Positions 33,833-44,784 of a stretch of 64,000 nt of DNA are shown one piece after another. Position numbers and translations under genes: made by a program. The stretch covers positions 153,343,042 to 153,407,041 of the forward strand of contig CAXKWD010000002.1 in assembly GCA_964059195.1 (NCBI GenBank). The letters run 5' to 3'. Position 1 is the stretch's first letter, and every line of letters starts with the position of its first letter. This DNA is from Ectobius pallidus. Lineage: Eukaryota > Arthropoda > Insecta > Blattodea > Ectobiidae. Under the pieces are notes generated by a model. That model saw only the letters and a program-made list of their open reading frames with translations, was not told where the DNA came from and searched no databases.

Positions 33833-34506
33833 CTTTAAAGAGATAATATTCCATGTGATGAGAAATTATCCTTTTTTTTTTTTTTTTTTTTTTTTCAAAT
33901 CGCTATATAGTCCCCTGTCAAATGTACATCCGTGTGCTCCTTGATGATGCAAGTGTGGGAGTAGTCTCAATCTCCTCGTTTGACCTTTGAGAAACATAAT
34001 TTCGATGGTGCCACTCTTGAAAATGGTGCGTTTGAATGGTGGGGGCAAAAAACAAAATGGCCACCATCGCAAACACGTTTTCCTATTTATATCAGTAACC
34101 GTTGGGATTACAAAAAAAGGTTTGAAACAAGAAATGTAGCTACATAGATTCTGCACAGAAAAGTTTATTACAACTTTTATGTAGGATCAACCGTTTTCTC
34201 ATAAAAAGTACTTTTATATTTTTCAAAATTAAAAATGATTATGTCTCAGTATGAGGGTTTTGCAAGCGCATATTTACATGCCTGACATTAATTACACGGC
34301 CACTGGATACTTCTAACAATAATTAATATGTTAAACACTAATAAATTAAAAAATAACCCCTTTCCCTTATGTTGTGCCGTAGAAAACTGAAAGATAAAAA
34401 GTACCACTATAGTTTTAACCTTTTACGAAAATACTTTGGAAGAAATACAATGTTTGCAGAATTATTGGCCTATAGACAGAGTGGATACACTCCTATAATT
34501 ACATTT

Positions 34507-35460
34507 TTAATTATAATCATCGTCACTTTCAATACAAATCTCACTTAGACCTAAATCTTCATCATCGTCTAGCTCGCACTCTCCCATATTGTCACAACGG
34601 TTGGGATTACCTTCGCAAGTGCACATTTCAGTACACCGGAGTCCATTTGACTGACATGTAGCCTACATGGAGTAGAGCGCCTTTTGGAGCATGAGCAGCG
34701 AAAAAGTTCCAAGATAAGCTCTGGTGCACAAGGGTTAGTACAAGCAACAGACTCGTATGCACTCCCTACTTTTTTCCATCCAAAATCTGAGGGCGGTGGG
34801 TTATTGGGATGCTTATTATGTCCTGATTCCATTCAAAACATTGAAGGTGAGCCCTTAGCCATGCCAGATCCAGTGCAGATCTTGTTGGAGGAACATCTTT
34901 GCATTTTTACTGTGTAAACAACAACCATCGCACAGGACCTAATATATCGGTCAGTGTAGTTTTGGGGATATAAAGCTGCAAATAAACGCTTCCAAGATAG
35001 TCCTGACATCTTCAGTGAGTGAAAGTGTAGTCCCCAATTTAGCCAAGGCTTCTAGCGGCATATCACTTGCGGCTTTCCTTACTTTATTTTACCTTTGCCA
35101 GCAAATGATCCTGTTACATCAGCTCCTAAAATTGCGTGTAATCCAGGGAGTGCAGAGGCTTTCAGAGGTCCAAGTGCTCTGTAAATTGAACGTTGAATGT
35201 ACCTTAGCCGAGGAAAAATGCAAAATCTTTCGAAGCTGAGGATATCATCTTAGTGCTAAAATCAGGACATCAGTATCGGGGGAGAACACATGAGTAGTTT
35301 TAATTCCTTTCTGTGCTAAATAAGATGCATTTAATATGATCTTTGTGTTGGCCTCCTCCTGCGTACTTGCAAGACTGGATATATCATCGCCATGTGATGA
35401 AGCTGCTTTGTCCCTCCAACTGAGTAAAAACTGAGGACAAAAACTACATGGACCTCACTG
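34507..35460 (-). pseudogene. DTDVL-type protein with Cys-rich tail, left arm copy
   Basis: Reading from 35460 downward, the frame starts in the non-palindromic centre with STQEEANTKIILNASYLAQK, then THVFSPDTDVLILALR. Several stops follow. Then come YLGSVYLQLYIPKTTLTD, VRWLLFTQ, PPTRSALDLAWLRAHLQCFE and DFGWKKVGSAYE. A Cys-rich stretch follows (LFRCSCSKRR, CEGNPNRCDNMGEC), and the acidic tail ends SEICIESDDDYN before TAA. The order of QEEADTK, SPDTDVL, PPT-RAH, GWKK and Cys-rich tail blocks belongs to a protein family widely repeated in invertebrate genomes. I recall it without a firm functional name, and the first two blocks resemble a PIN/XPG-like nuclease core. At least five stops make this copy dead. 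Confidence 0.6.
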
Positions 35461-35639
35461 TAATTACTGAATTCAGCAGTAATTACTGAATTACTGAATT
35501 CAGCAATTACAGTGAGGTTACTGTAGTTTTTTACTCTTACAAAGAAAACTCATTGAAGAAAGCGACGTGAGAGATTCGGCAAAAGGGCTCAGATCCAATG
35601 CAGTGCAAAATCGGACCAGAAACGAAAATTGGAAGTATT

Positions 35640-36446
35640 CCAATGCACAAATTAGCTATGTGTTCTCCCCCGATACTGATGTCCTGATTTTAGCACTAAG
35701 ATGATATCCTCAGCTTTCGAAAGATTTTGCATTTTTCCTCGGCTAAGGTTCATTCAACGTTCAATTTACAGAGCACTTGGACCTCTGAAAGCCTCTGCAC
35801 TCCCTGGATTACACGCAATTTTAGGAGCTGATGTAACAGGATCATTTGCTGGCAAAGGTAAAATAAAGTAAGGAAAGCCGCAAGTGATATGCCGCTAGAA
35901 GCCTTGGCTAAATTGGGGACTACACTTTCACTCACTGAAGATGTCAGGACTATCTTGGAAGCGTTTATTTGCAGCTTTATATCCCCAAAACTACACTGAC
36001 CGATATATTAGGTCCTGTGCGATGGTTGTTGTTTACACAGTAAAAATGCAAAGATGTTCCTCCAACAAGATCTGCACTGGATCTGGCATGGCTAAGGGCT
36101 CACCTTCAATGTTTTGAATGGAATCAGGACATAATAAGCATCCCAATAACCCACCGCCCTCAGATTTTGGATGGAAAAAAGTAGGGAGTGCATACGAGTC
36201 TGTTGTTTGTACTAACCCTTGTGCACCAGAGCTTATCTTGGAACTTTTTCGCTGCTCATGCTCCAAAAGGCGTTGCTCTCCTCCATGTAGGCTACATGTC
36301 AGTCAAATGGACTCCGGTGTACTGAAATGTGCACTTGCGAAGGTAACCCCAACCGTTGTGACAATATGGGAGAATGCGAGCTGGGCGATGATGAAGATTT
36401 AGGTCTAAGTGAGATTTGTATTGAAAGTGACGATGATTATAATTAA
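35640..36446 (+). pseudogene. DTDVL-type protein with Cys-rich tail, right arm copy
   Basis: The mirror copy of the left arm gene begins AQISYVFSPDTDVLILALR and shares the later blocks, the stops and the acidic tail (TAA at 36444-36446). Upstream of SPDTDVL the two copies differ: the QEEANTK block of the left copy is absent here and is replaced by unrelated sequence (…KIGPETKIGS). Shared stops mean that the gene was already dead when the palindrome formed, or that the arms have been homogenised. Differences between arms are few, such as CRWWPFC against CRWQPFC on the non-coding side. Confidence 0.6.
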
Positions 36447-37455
36447 AAATGTAATTGTAGGAGTGTATCCACTCTGTCTATGGGCCAATAAATCTGCAAA
36501 CATTGTATTTCTTCCACAGTATTTTCGTTAAAGTTTAAAACTATAGTAGTAGTACTTTTTATCTTTCAGTTTCCTACGGCACAACATAAGGGAAAGGAGT
36601 TATTTTTTAATTTATTAGTGTTTAACATATTAATTATTGTTAGAAGTATCCAGTGGCCATGTGAATAATGTCAGGCATGTAAATATGCGCTTGCAAAACC
36701 CTCATACTGAGACATAATCATTTTTAATTTTGAAAAATATAAAAGTACTTTTTATGAGAAAACGGTTGATCCTACAAAAAAGTCGTAATAATCTTTTCTG
36801 TGCAGAATCTATGTTGCTACATTTCTTGTTTCAAACCTTTTTTTGTAATCCCAACGGTTACTGATATAAATAGGAAAACGTGTTTGCGATGGCAGCCATT
36901 TTGTTTTTTGCCCCCACCATTCAAACGCACCATTTTCAAGAGTGGCACCATCGAAATTATGTTTCTCCAAGGTCAAACGAAGAGATTGAGACCACTCCCA
37001 CACTTGCATCATCAAGGAGCACACGGGAGCCTTTTTTTGTACATTTGACAGGGGACTAATAGTGCAGAAAACGTGCCTCCTATAATAAGAGTATCACAGT
37101 TAAAATTTATTAAAACTGACAGATTTGGACATTTTTCGTAATTTTTTTAAAGTTCTGTGATCGACACGCTATAGTTATGTTTATTTTATGGTTCAGTAAA
37201 GTTATGTAAATTAGAGTTTTGTTAAAATTTTTATGTTTTCCATTTGTGCAATGTATTCGAAAAATGAGAATTTAAAGAAAATTATTTGCGAGTTTCATCA
37301 TGCAGATCTTCCCTAGTTTTGTCAGTTCAAAACAACCCAGAACTCACAGTGAGGAGGTGGCAACACATCAAGTTCCACCTACAGCCTACCCGATTACCCA
37401 ACCAACCATCCAAAGTAGGGGTGTGTTAATCTTATTTACATCATAGGCCTATATT

Positions 37456-38473
37456 TTAATTATTTACAAAAAATTGACTAGTTTTCAGAGGTTCACTGTT
37501 CATATTCATATTACTTACAATTGTTTCAAAGTGTACACATTTAAAGTGACTTTTGGAAGAAATTAGGCAGAGGGAATCTTTATAACAACCTAGTTCTGAT
37601 GTAGCCTTCTCTGGTTTCATGCCCACATACTTTAGTCGAGGCCTCGGTAACAGACACATCGGTTGACTGCCTGAGGTGACAGAAACTTTCTTTTGTCTCT
37701 GATGGGCTTATTGTCAGATTTAACGAATATACTTCCCATAGCATTGAGTGAGGATACAACAGGCAAGGATTCCAATCATCAATTTCAGTGTAATCAGTAG
37801 CTTCAAAGTTTGTCTTAGCTTTCATGAAATTTCTAAAAGGTTTCCCTTTAGGTGTAGATTGTCATCCTTTTCAAATTGTCCTATATCCAAGCTCTCGAAT
37901 TTGCTCCTCCATAATTTATCGTAGGTAACAGTAAATTTTCCGACTATGAAAAAACTCATTGCGATCAAGTACAGGATTAACAACTTGAAGTTTGCCCTCA
38001 TATAAATACCATGATGCTTGAATTGCTAGAAAAACATGTTTAGAGCTGCCAGTAAAATATTTTCTCAGATTTTTTTATCTTGAGTCAAATAGGCATGTAA
38101 GATTTCAAGACGAAAAATATTGGTAACTATTTGTTTCCAGTTTGTAGAAGGATTGGATAATCTTATATACAGCAAAAGTATTCTATTGGCTGCAAGTAGC
38201 TACCTTAATTGTGTCAGAGGACCAGGATCTCGAATTGACAATCCTCTGGACAATGTCCCGACTTTATGCTTTGGATATGTTTAATAAATACTGCTGATCT
38301 TTACTTAGCATCTTGCTGTCTACTTCTAGACCCAAATAATCTACAGATATATACTCATCCGCAGGGAGCTTTTCACACCCAGTAAGCTGTTGTACAGTGG
38401 GCCCAGAAGAAGATTTTGATTCTGTGGTTGCACCATCTATATGCTGGAAAATATCTTGGTCTCTCGACTTCAA
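37456..38473 (-). pseudogene. Decayed transposon-associated protein, left copy
   Basis: Read from 38473 downward: GCEKLPADEYISVDYLGLEV, LSKDQQYLLNISKA, a patch with several stops, IRELGYR, FMKAKTNFEATDYTEIDDW and a short Leu/Tyr-rich part. Then comes a shifted block whose best frame reads VERCVKLVT-like in the other copy, ending with SMWA/CGHETREGYIRTRL. Blocks of the type LS-DQ-YL-DI-KA, NFEA-DYT-LIDW and VERCVKLVTEAS recur together in insect and other invertebrate genomes as a repeated protein of unknown function, which I recognise only as a family. Multiple stops and frameshifts. Confidence 0.5.
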
Positions 38474-38854
38474 GTTGTTAGTCTAATAATTGATCGTAAT
38501 GTGTTATTTTCACACTCGGAAATTTGTTGTTGACTATGCTAGTTGATGAAAAAGAACAAATTCGAGAGCTTATTATAGGAGAATTTAAAAAGCAAGACAA
38601 TCCACCTCTAAAGGGAAGCCTATTAGAAAATTCATGAAACATAAGGTAAACTTTGAAGCTACCAATTACACTGACATTTTTTACTGGAGTACTTGCCTGT
38701 TGTATCCTCCCCCAATGCTATGGGAAGTATGTAATGATGGTATTCCATCACTCATCAATTCCGACACTAAGCTCATCAGACACATCAAAAAGTTTCCGTC
38801 ACACTCAGACAGTCGAGAGATGTGTCAAACTTGTTACTGATGACTCAACTAAAG

Positions 38855-39864
38855 TAAAGGGTGCGGCAAAACATCCTCCCTATTTTAAAATTCAAATAAA
38901 AAACAGATGAATCAAAATAAAGAAACTGTATTAATATTAATGATATCTACACAGTGGGAGTTTAGGGTTTTCAGTATAATACATTAGATCGCCTCACTGC
39001 GAAGTGTCAATAGACCTTAATCCTGTCTCCGTGCTCTTATAGCAAGATTCACCATATCAATTGTGTCAACGTGATTATGAAAATCATGTGAGGTCAAGTG
39101 CAAACATCCTTGAAGCTGTACCAGAAGATGCTGTGGTCCTTTTTAGTAATTAAACACATTTTCACTTATCTGGATGTGTTAATAAGCAAAATTTCCGTTA
39201 TTGGAGTGGACAGAACCCTCGTGAACTTCATGAAAAACCTCTGCATAGCAACCGTGTTACTGTATGGTGCGCAGTTGGAAGGGTCGAGATAATTGGTCCT
39301 TACTTTTTTTGAAGAGAATGGTGCTACTGTGACAGTAATCTCTGAAAGATACACTCACATGATCAACACATTTTTTCGCCAGGTCTCAATGCATTGCCAA
39401 CTGAACAGGTATGGTTTCAGCAGGACGAAGCCACCGCTCACACAGCTCGGATTTCTCTCCAAGTGCTGAGACAGATGTTTCCCGGGCGCTTAATTTCTTT
39501 ACATGGCGACATTTCCTGGCCAGCACGATCACCAGACCTTATACCCTGCGATTATTTTCTGTGAGGATATCTTAAGCGTGAGGTGTTTAAACATCGGCCG
39601 AGGACTCTGCCAGCCCTAAGAAATGCAATACTGGAAGAGATTGGTCTTATTCCTCAAGAAATGTTGGTTAGAACGATGGAGAATTTCCGAAGTCGCATTC
39701 AACAATGCATGGACAGTGAAGGACACCACTTGAGTGACTCATTGTTTATAACATGAAACTTCCCACTGTGTAGAATCATTCATGTTAATACAGCATCTTT
39801 ATTTTGATCCATGTGTTTTTTATTTGAACTTCAAAATAGGGAGGATGTTTTGCCGCACCCTGTA
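38855..39864 (+). mobile_element. mariner-type element, 1006 bp, TA-flanked, with surviving empty site
   Basis: The ends are AAGGGTGCGGCAAAACATCC at 38857 and, as reverse complement from 39862, CAGGGTGCGGCAAAACATCC. The inverted repeats run about 60 bp. TA flanks both sides. The opposite arm (about 37619-37642) has the uninterrupted ACTAAAGTATGTGGGC in reverse complement, exactly the empty target site. Confidence 0.93.
39060..39757 (+). pseudogene. mariner-like transposase, N-terminus deleted
   Basis: A cut-and-paste transposase remnant. The DNA-binding N-terminus is absent, and only about 200 bases separate the left inverted repeat from the catalytic region. The catalytic domain begins AVPEDAVVLF with the first aspartate lost or shifted (FSDEAHFH expected). 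It continues NFRYWSGQNPREL, VTVWCAVGRVEIIGPYFFEE, WFQQDEATAHTARI with the second aspartate, and WPARSPDLIPCDYFL with the third. There are 41 residues between the second and third aspartates, a DD41D-type spacing. QQDGATAH is usual and here reads QQDEATAH. Stops and frameshifts break it at about 39160, 39400 and 39560. The end reads EGHHLSDSLFIT then TGA. Confidence 0.8.
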
Positions 39865-40303
39865 TGTGCACATGAAGCTAGAGACGGCTACATCAGATCT
39901 ACGCTATTATAAAGATTGCATGGGCCTGAAAAGTCTCACTTTAAAGGTGTACACTTTGAAAAGAATTAGAAGTAATACTGAACCTCTGAATCCTAGTCAG
40001 TTTTTAAAAAAATATTTTAAAAATGTAATGTAGGTCTAAATAACACACCCTTACTTTAGATGGTTGGTTGGGTAGGGTGTGGAAGGAACTTGATGTGTTT
40101 TCACTTCCTTGCTGTGAGTTCTGGGTCGTTTTGATCTGACAAAACGAGAGATGAAACTTTAAAATCTTTAAATTTCCATTTTTTGAATACATTGCATGAG
40201 GGGAAAACATTAAAATTTTAATGAAATTATAATTTATTTATCTTTATTGAACCACAAAATGAGCGTAACAAACTATAGCCATTGTTTAGTAACCATAACG
40301 ACA

Positions 40304-40674
40304 ACCCACAGGGTGTCCACTGGTCGGGGGATTCCGGGAAAAGGCCGGGAATTTCGTATGGTCGGGAAAATCCGGGAAAAGTCAATGAATTTGTTAAAAT
40401 ATCCGGGAAAGTTCTAAAAATTGCAAAGTGGGATCAAAAAGACTCCTAGACAATAATAGGCTTGTATGAAAGTATATTTAATTTATTTTATTGTTCCTAA
40501 TTTTGTATCTGTTATAAATTAAGTAATTATTGTTTGCAATTACTTTTGTTACTGAAAGTTTTTTCTTAATTAAAGTATGTATAATCCTATAATTTTTTTT
40601 ACAGAGTTATTATAAAGTGCTTCATATTTTGGTCGGGAATTTCTTCAGCATTACTTGGTGGACACCCTGACCCA
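40304..40674. mobile_element. 361-bp non-autonomous DNA transposon, 5-bp TSD
   Basis: 40309-40669 begins CAGGGTGTCCAC and ends GTGGACACCCTG. ACCCA flanks both sides exactly. The left part has repeated GTCGGGAA/CCGGGAAAA words typical of a widespread CAGGGTGTCC element family. No ORF. Confidence 0.85.
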
Positions 40675-40719
40675 TCCACTTAAGCTAGTTCTAATGTTAT
40701 TTAATACTTTTTGTTTTTA

Positions 40720-41090
40720 AACTGTGGTTTTAGTTCTTCATCAGTATGTTCGCCTCTTAGTTCACATTTTCATCTCGTTATATTGCTACCTTGAATCTGG
40801 AGCACTCTCTACACTGCACCACGCTTTGCTGCCTCCTTCCATAGAGTTCCCCATGCACTCTATCCCTGGTGATCCTTGTCCAGTCTGCTGTGGTTGGTGT
40901 CTGGAAGTTATCTGCCCGTCTACACTTAGGTCGGCCTTTCCTCCTTTTCCCAGTTCGGACGTCTCATACTGTGGTAGTGTAAGGACACCTATCCTGTTGC
41001 AGTCTAGCAGAATGCCCTCCTATTTCCACTTTAGTTCTTGTGCTTGATTTCCCATGTCTTTCATCTTGGATATTGTCCTTATTTCCAAGT
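40720..41090 (-). pseudogene. LINE ORF2 C-terminal remnant, degraded
   Basis: In the minus-strand frames, GRPK-like basic sequence, WADNFQTP-type residues, TADWTRITRDR and LYGRRQQSVVQC appear in the order expected for the tail of an RTE-type LINE ORF2 (GRP…W…DI, then W…A.DR..W). Many stops. The assignment rests on weak motif order, so the alternative is unrelated unique sequence. Confidence 0.35.
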
Positions 41091-41708
41091 TGGGCAATCT
41101 GTCAGTTTTCTGATGTTTAGAATTCTTTTTTCCATTTTTTGCTGTCATATTTTCCTTAGCCTAAATAAGGAATGAAGTTTTTTGGGTTAGGCCCACATTT
41201 CCTTTCAACACCAGCCAAAGAAGCAGCGAAATAGATACTATAACATGATAATAATAATAATAATAATAATCACTAAACTTGAGAATAAGGTGACTGCCGT
41301 ATCAGTGGGACCAAGTCTACAATGTCGCCAATATTACAAACTTGTCTACATGTCGATTGAATTTGGAAGATAAACAACAGTTTTATGAACAGTTATGTTA
41401 GTTTAGGAGCAGTATTCTGAGTAGCGTAAAAACGTTTCTACGGTACATTAAGACAAGTAGTGACAGCTAAATTCTAGGTCAGTGACAGGTTATGTTAGGT
41501 TAAGAACAGTTTATTAGTTTAGGAGCAATATACTGAGTAGCACGGGGTTTATTCTGTCTCACATTGGATCTCTTTTGCGACAGGAAATTTTACCCTTGCA
41601 CAAGTGGTTCCTCTAAAGCTTAGAGGGGCATGGTCGCTACTGGCTGAGCATACCTCACTGTTTGCTGGCTACTGCATTCTGAAGGAGTTGCATAATGATA
41701 ATGATAAT
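41091..41708. other. Non-coding spacer with ATA microsatellite and a 115-bp duplication
   Basis: 41246-41271 is an (ATA)n run. TTTAGGAGCA-TAT-CTGAGTAGC occurs at about 41402 and 41517. Nothing else recognised. Confidence 0.5.
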
Positions 41709-43298
41709 CTTCTTCAGGAATGTGTTGGTGGTAGTTAGGTGATAAACATACTAAAAGTCCCCACCCCTACCCCTTACGCTTCATGGGGGGCAGGGGTGGA
41801 AAGGGCCTATTTTTTGTTTTTCGCTTATAACTTTAAAAAGGTCCGTTGTAGGAAAAAACCTTTCAGATGCCAAATTAAAGCTGACATAATTCTCTATAAG
41901 TTGGTTCATATACACTTTTTGTCATATCTATAATTGAATCGGTCATTTAAGAAAGGGCTCAATGACACTTTTTTACAAAATGGATGTTATGAGGTAAATG
42001 GATTCACCAGGGGTAGATGCATGATTCTTTTAAAGAAAGACTCAATTCCACCTACTAAAGTTAGTTCTACAGCAGCTTGAATATACCATTCAGTTTAGAA
42101 ATGCCTCAACTCCAGGAATGGAGTCCTTTCAATACTGAACCTTTCTGATACCTAGCAGTGAATGTAAGACTTATGGTCATTGTTCCTTGATTTTGGTTTA
42201 ATCAAGAGATGTATCTATAAGCTAGATAGAATTCTTTCTATCGGGGAATATGTACAAATCATTGTCAACTCAGCAAAACAAGGAAAATTTACAGTTTTAT
42301 TGGTATTGGCTGATGACTTTCTACAAGTCTCAACATAGTGGCAAAATTATTGCAAAAGACTGAAACCTAAGTTTTTTTAATGAATGTCAGTATGATTCAA
42401 TGAACTCAGTACAAATTTGTGCTTCAACATACATTAGGGATATATATCAGCCACACCTCAGATGTGAAATATCTGCAATATCAAATGTGAAACTTCCTGA
42501 AAAGTGTGCTTATGAAAATAATGTTCCCATTTACACCAAGCAACATTTGTCAAAACTAATGTGTTATAACGTATACCAGAAGAACATAAGCATTTCTATG
42601 TAGATATGTAGATTTTACACTTACTGAATGTTTTCATTGATGTAGGACTGTATTTAGTATTCAATATATTAAGTTTTTCATACATCATATTTTAATGCTA
42701 CATGAATCAATCATAATAGTTGATTTTATTTTAAAAGTGTGTTTTTGCACAATTTCAATGTTAAGTTTGAGAGATATACTTTTGAAAGGGCTCAATTCCA
42801 TTACTTTCAATTACTATAATGCATCATGTAAGCACACTGTATTTCCATTTCACATGTAGAGATCTTAAAAGCACCTATTATAAGACATTGCATATGCAAG
42901 AATTTACTAACTGTCAATGTTTCTGTAAATAAACAGTTTTTTCTTTCTCCTGAAAAATTATCTTTTCTGTCAATAAGCCCTTTCTTAAATGACCGATTCA
43001 ATTGTTTTCGAGATATAGACTGCTGGATATCACTAATTTTCCAAAAACTAATTTTTACCTCACGTTTTTTGTTAAATTTGTCTTTCTAACTCCTCAGCAT
43101 TTCGTTTTATGGCAAAGTCATCAGGAAAAGAGTTGTAGAGCACTAAATTTACATTAGATATGTATATAGGTATTTAATTTATCTTCAACAAAACTCAAGT
43201 TACGACAGTTGAATTTGTCGGGTAAATTTAGTGATTTCTCAAGAAAATTGTACATTTGTTACTTCCTAATTCAAGGGCTATAAAGATATATATACACT
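41709..43298 (+). repeat. Left arm of a 12.7-kb-wide inverted repeat (interrupted)
   Basis: 41709-41935 and 43000-43298 together match the reverse complement of 53850-54366. Landmarks are TTCAGGAATGTGTTGG, CCTACCCCTTACGCTTCATG, TTAAAGCTGACATAATT, CATTTCGTTTTA and AAGAAAATTGTACATTTGTT. The 1064-base gap is an insertion present only in this arm. Confidence 0.85.
41932..43003. mobile_element. 1064-bp element with ~33-bp inverted ends and AATT flanks
   Basis: The element 41936-42999 begins GAATCGGTCATTTAAGAAAG and ends with its near-perfect reverse complement. AATT flanks both ends. The opposite arm of the enclosing inverted repeat lacks it, confirming insertion. The phrase AGGGCTCAATT or GACTCAATTCCA recurs internally at about 42034 and 42785. 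No recognised protein. The longest frame (42400-42603) has no motif. Confidence 0.78.
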
Positions 43299-43589
43299 GG
43301 ATGCAAGAAACCACTTTCCTCATCCCTGTGAGATAGTGTCTAAATTCTACAAAATGTTCGTAATGATGATTATTATTGGGAAAATTATAAAGTTATAATA
43401 ATTTTAAAATAGTTGTTTAATTTCGAAAAAAGAAAACCTGGGAAGAAATTCCAGGTTTTAAAAATAAAGCATTTGAAAAACCATTACGGTGATTGTATAG
43501 TAACAAACATTTGTAAAAATTGCATTTATTAAACAAATAAATCAATGTGCATTTACAAAAATATATTAAAGAAATATATTTAAAAAATC
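43299..43589. other. Non-coding spacer
   Basis: AT-rich, nothing recognised. Confidence 0.4.
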
Positions 43590-44720
43590 AGTGTGGTCCT
43601 GGTTCTCTTGGGACGAGAAGGTCTGGCTTCTGGTTGCATCTCCACAACTGAAGGCAGCAGGAGCTGAGAATCCCATCATCTTCCATCACTTTTTGATGTC
43701 GGATTCTGCGTCTGTAGGGGATGTGTGGAGTGGCTCCATTTCTTCCTCATCGTCATCTTCGTTCATTACAAGTATCTTGTTCAAACAGTTTCCCTGGCAG
43801 TTTTGGCATATAAAGGGGAATAGTTCAACGAAACATTCTTGCAGCCACATTTAAGACTGCTGCAATCCTTTGTGACATACAAAAAAATCTTGCTTAAAAT
43901 TTCTTGTGGTGCTGCTGGGTCTTTGGTCAGCACTTGAGCAAGATGATTTCCCTTGCGTTCCAACCCCACAACTCTGGGGGTAATGGGCTTCCTAACCAGA
44001 CCTGCACCTGGTGGTATGTCCGAAAGGCATGTTCTTTTGTTGCCCCCTTGCTTGGTGGAAGTGACGCGATATCAGGTTTTACATTAGTCATAGATTTTAG
44101 AAATGAATGGTAACGATAGGTGTTAAAGGAACTCTCCTTTCCTGGGGCGCCTTACCATCTTCCCATGCATGTTCATCCAGCTTCCTCAACATCAACTTGT
44201 GAGGAGGAGAGGTTGTAAAATACTTCGGCTGTTCTGTGAATATATGGGTGATTTTGGTAAAGTTTGACAAAACCAAGTTTACTCTTTTAGAGCGCTGCTG
44301 AAGTTGAATCGCAGCCAGTAAAAGCATGCAGAAACAGAATTTTTTTTTTCACTCCCAGCTGCTGCATTTGGTGGATGGAGTAAACATTGGTTAGAACTTT
44401 TCTGCTCCCTGGTTTAAAGAGTAAAATAATGTGGTCAAGTGAATATTTGCAGTAAATATCAATGCAAGATTGACATCTTCCCCAATGACAGCCACATTAG
44501 ATGTTTCTCTTGTTGATTGTTCAATGGCTGTACTGACAATCAGCACATCAGCAGTTTTCCTTGAGTTTAGACCTCAGTAGGTTGATCAGTCTGTCTTTAT
44601 TGTGCGGATTGGAGAGGATCAGTTCTTCATTCACTGTTATTTCGGTGTCCACATTGAAATACATATCTATGAACTTTCTCATTCAGTAGAGTCTTCCCTG
44701 TTTGGCCACTATAGTGCTGT
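43590..44720 (-). pseudogene. Second DTDVL/Cys-rich family member, C-terminal part, minus copy
   Basis: Read downward from about 44720: a weak block near FCMLLLAAIQLQQRSKRVNL that may correspond to the FLHAFTGCDTTS region, FTEQPKYFTTSPPHK, then NVKPDIASLPPSKGATKEHA and FRTYHQ in a second frame. An ELWGWN-like position follows, then a run of former cysteines (CHKGLQQS, CQNCQGNCLN) and an acidic tail EDDDEEEMEPLHTSPTDAES. The order (PPT/PPS, AHAFR-YHQV-W-G, GW, Cys-rich tail, acidic end) parallels the family at 34.5-36.4 kb, but the sequence is distinct, so this is another lineage. Frameshifts and stops are frequent. Confidence 0.5.
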
Positions 44721-44784
44721 TTGGTGAGTTCGTTTCCATCATCTCCTCCTCCCTGGGTAGTGGGTCTTGACAAATTTCACATGT

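Larger units (their letters stand above)
33908..37058. mobile_element. Palindromic transposon remnant, two ~1.39-kb arms
   Basis: 33908-35291 matches the reverse complement of 35658-37058 at high identity. The outer edge is TAGTCCCCTGTCAAATGTAC and the inner edge ATGTGTTCTCCCCCG. The ~365-base centre is not palindromic overall but contains a small perfect-looking hairpin (35452-35518). Each arm carries the C-terminal half of the same protein, reading outward from the centre. Confidence 0.85.
38530..40036 (+). pseudogene. Decayed transposon-associated protein, right copy, interrupted by mariner
   Basis: VDEKEQIRELIIGEFKKQ, then NFEATNYTDIFYW, then in another frame HTQTVERCVKLVTDDSTKVK before the mariner insertion at 38857. 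It resumes at 39863 with CAHEARDGYIRSTL-like sequence and LKVYTLK. It is the reverse partner of 37456-37940. The VERCVKLVT block is intact here but frameshifted relative to NFEATNYTD. Confidence 0.5.
37168..40279. mobile_element. Inverted pair of a decayed element, arms ~0.75 kb, right arm split by a mariner
   Basis: 37168-37940 matches the reverse complement of 38540-40279 once 38857-39862 is removed. Landmarks include CTATAGTT at the outer edge, AACTCACAG, GTTCTGGGT in reverse, and the coding blocks below. The left side continues inward with further coding sequence that the right side lacks. Confidence 0.82.

Noticed and set aside
34569..35239. Plus-strand ORFs across the left palindrome arm (for example 35015-35239)
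   Set aside because: They are antisense to the better supported minus-strand remnant and appear twice only because of the palindrome.
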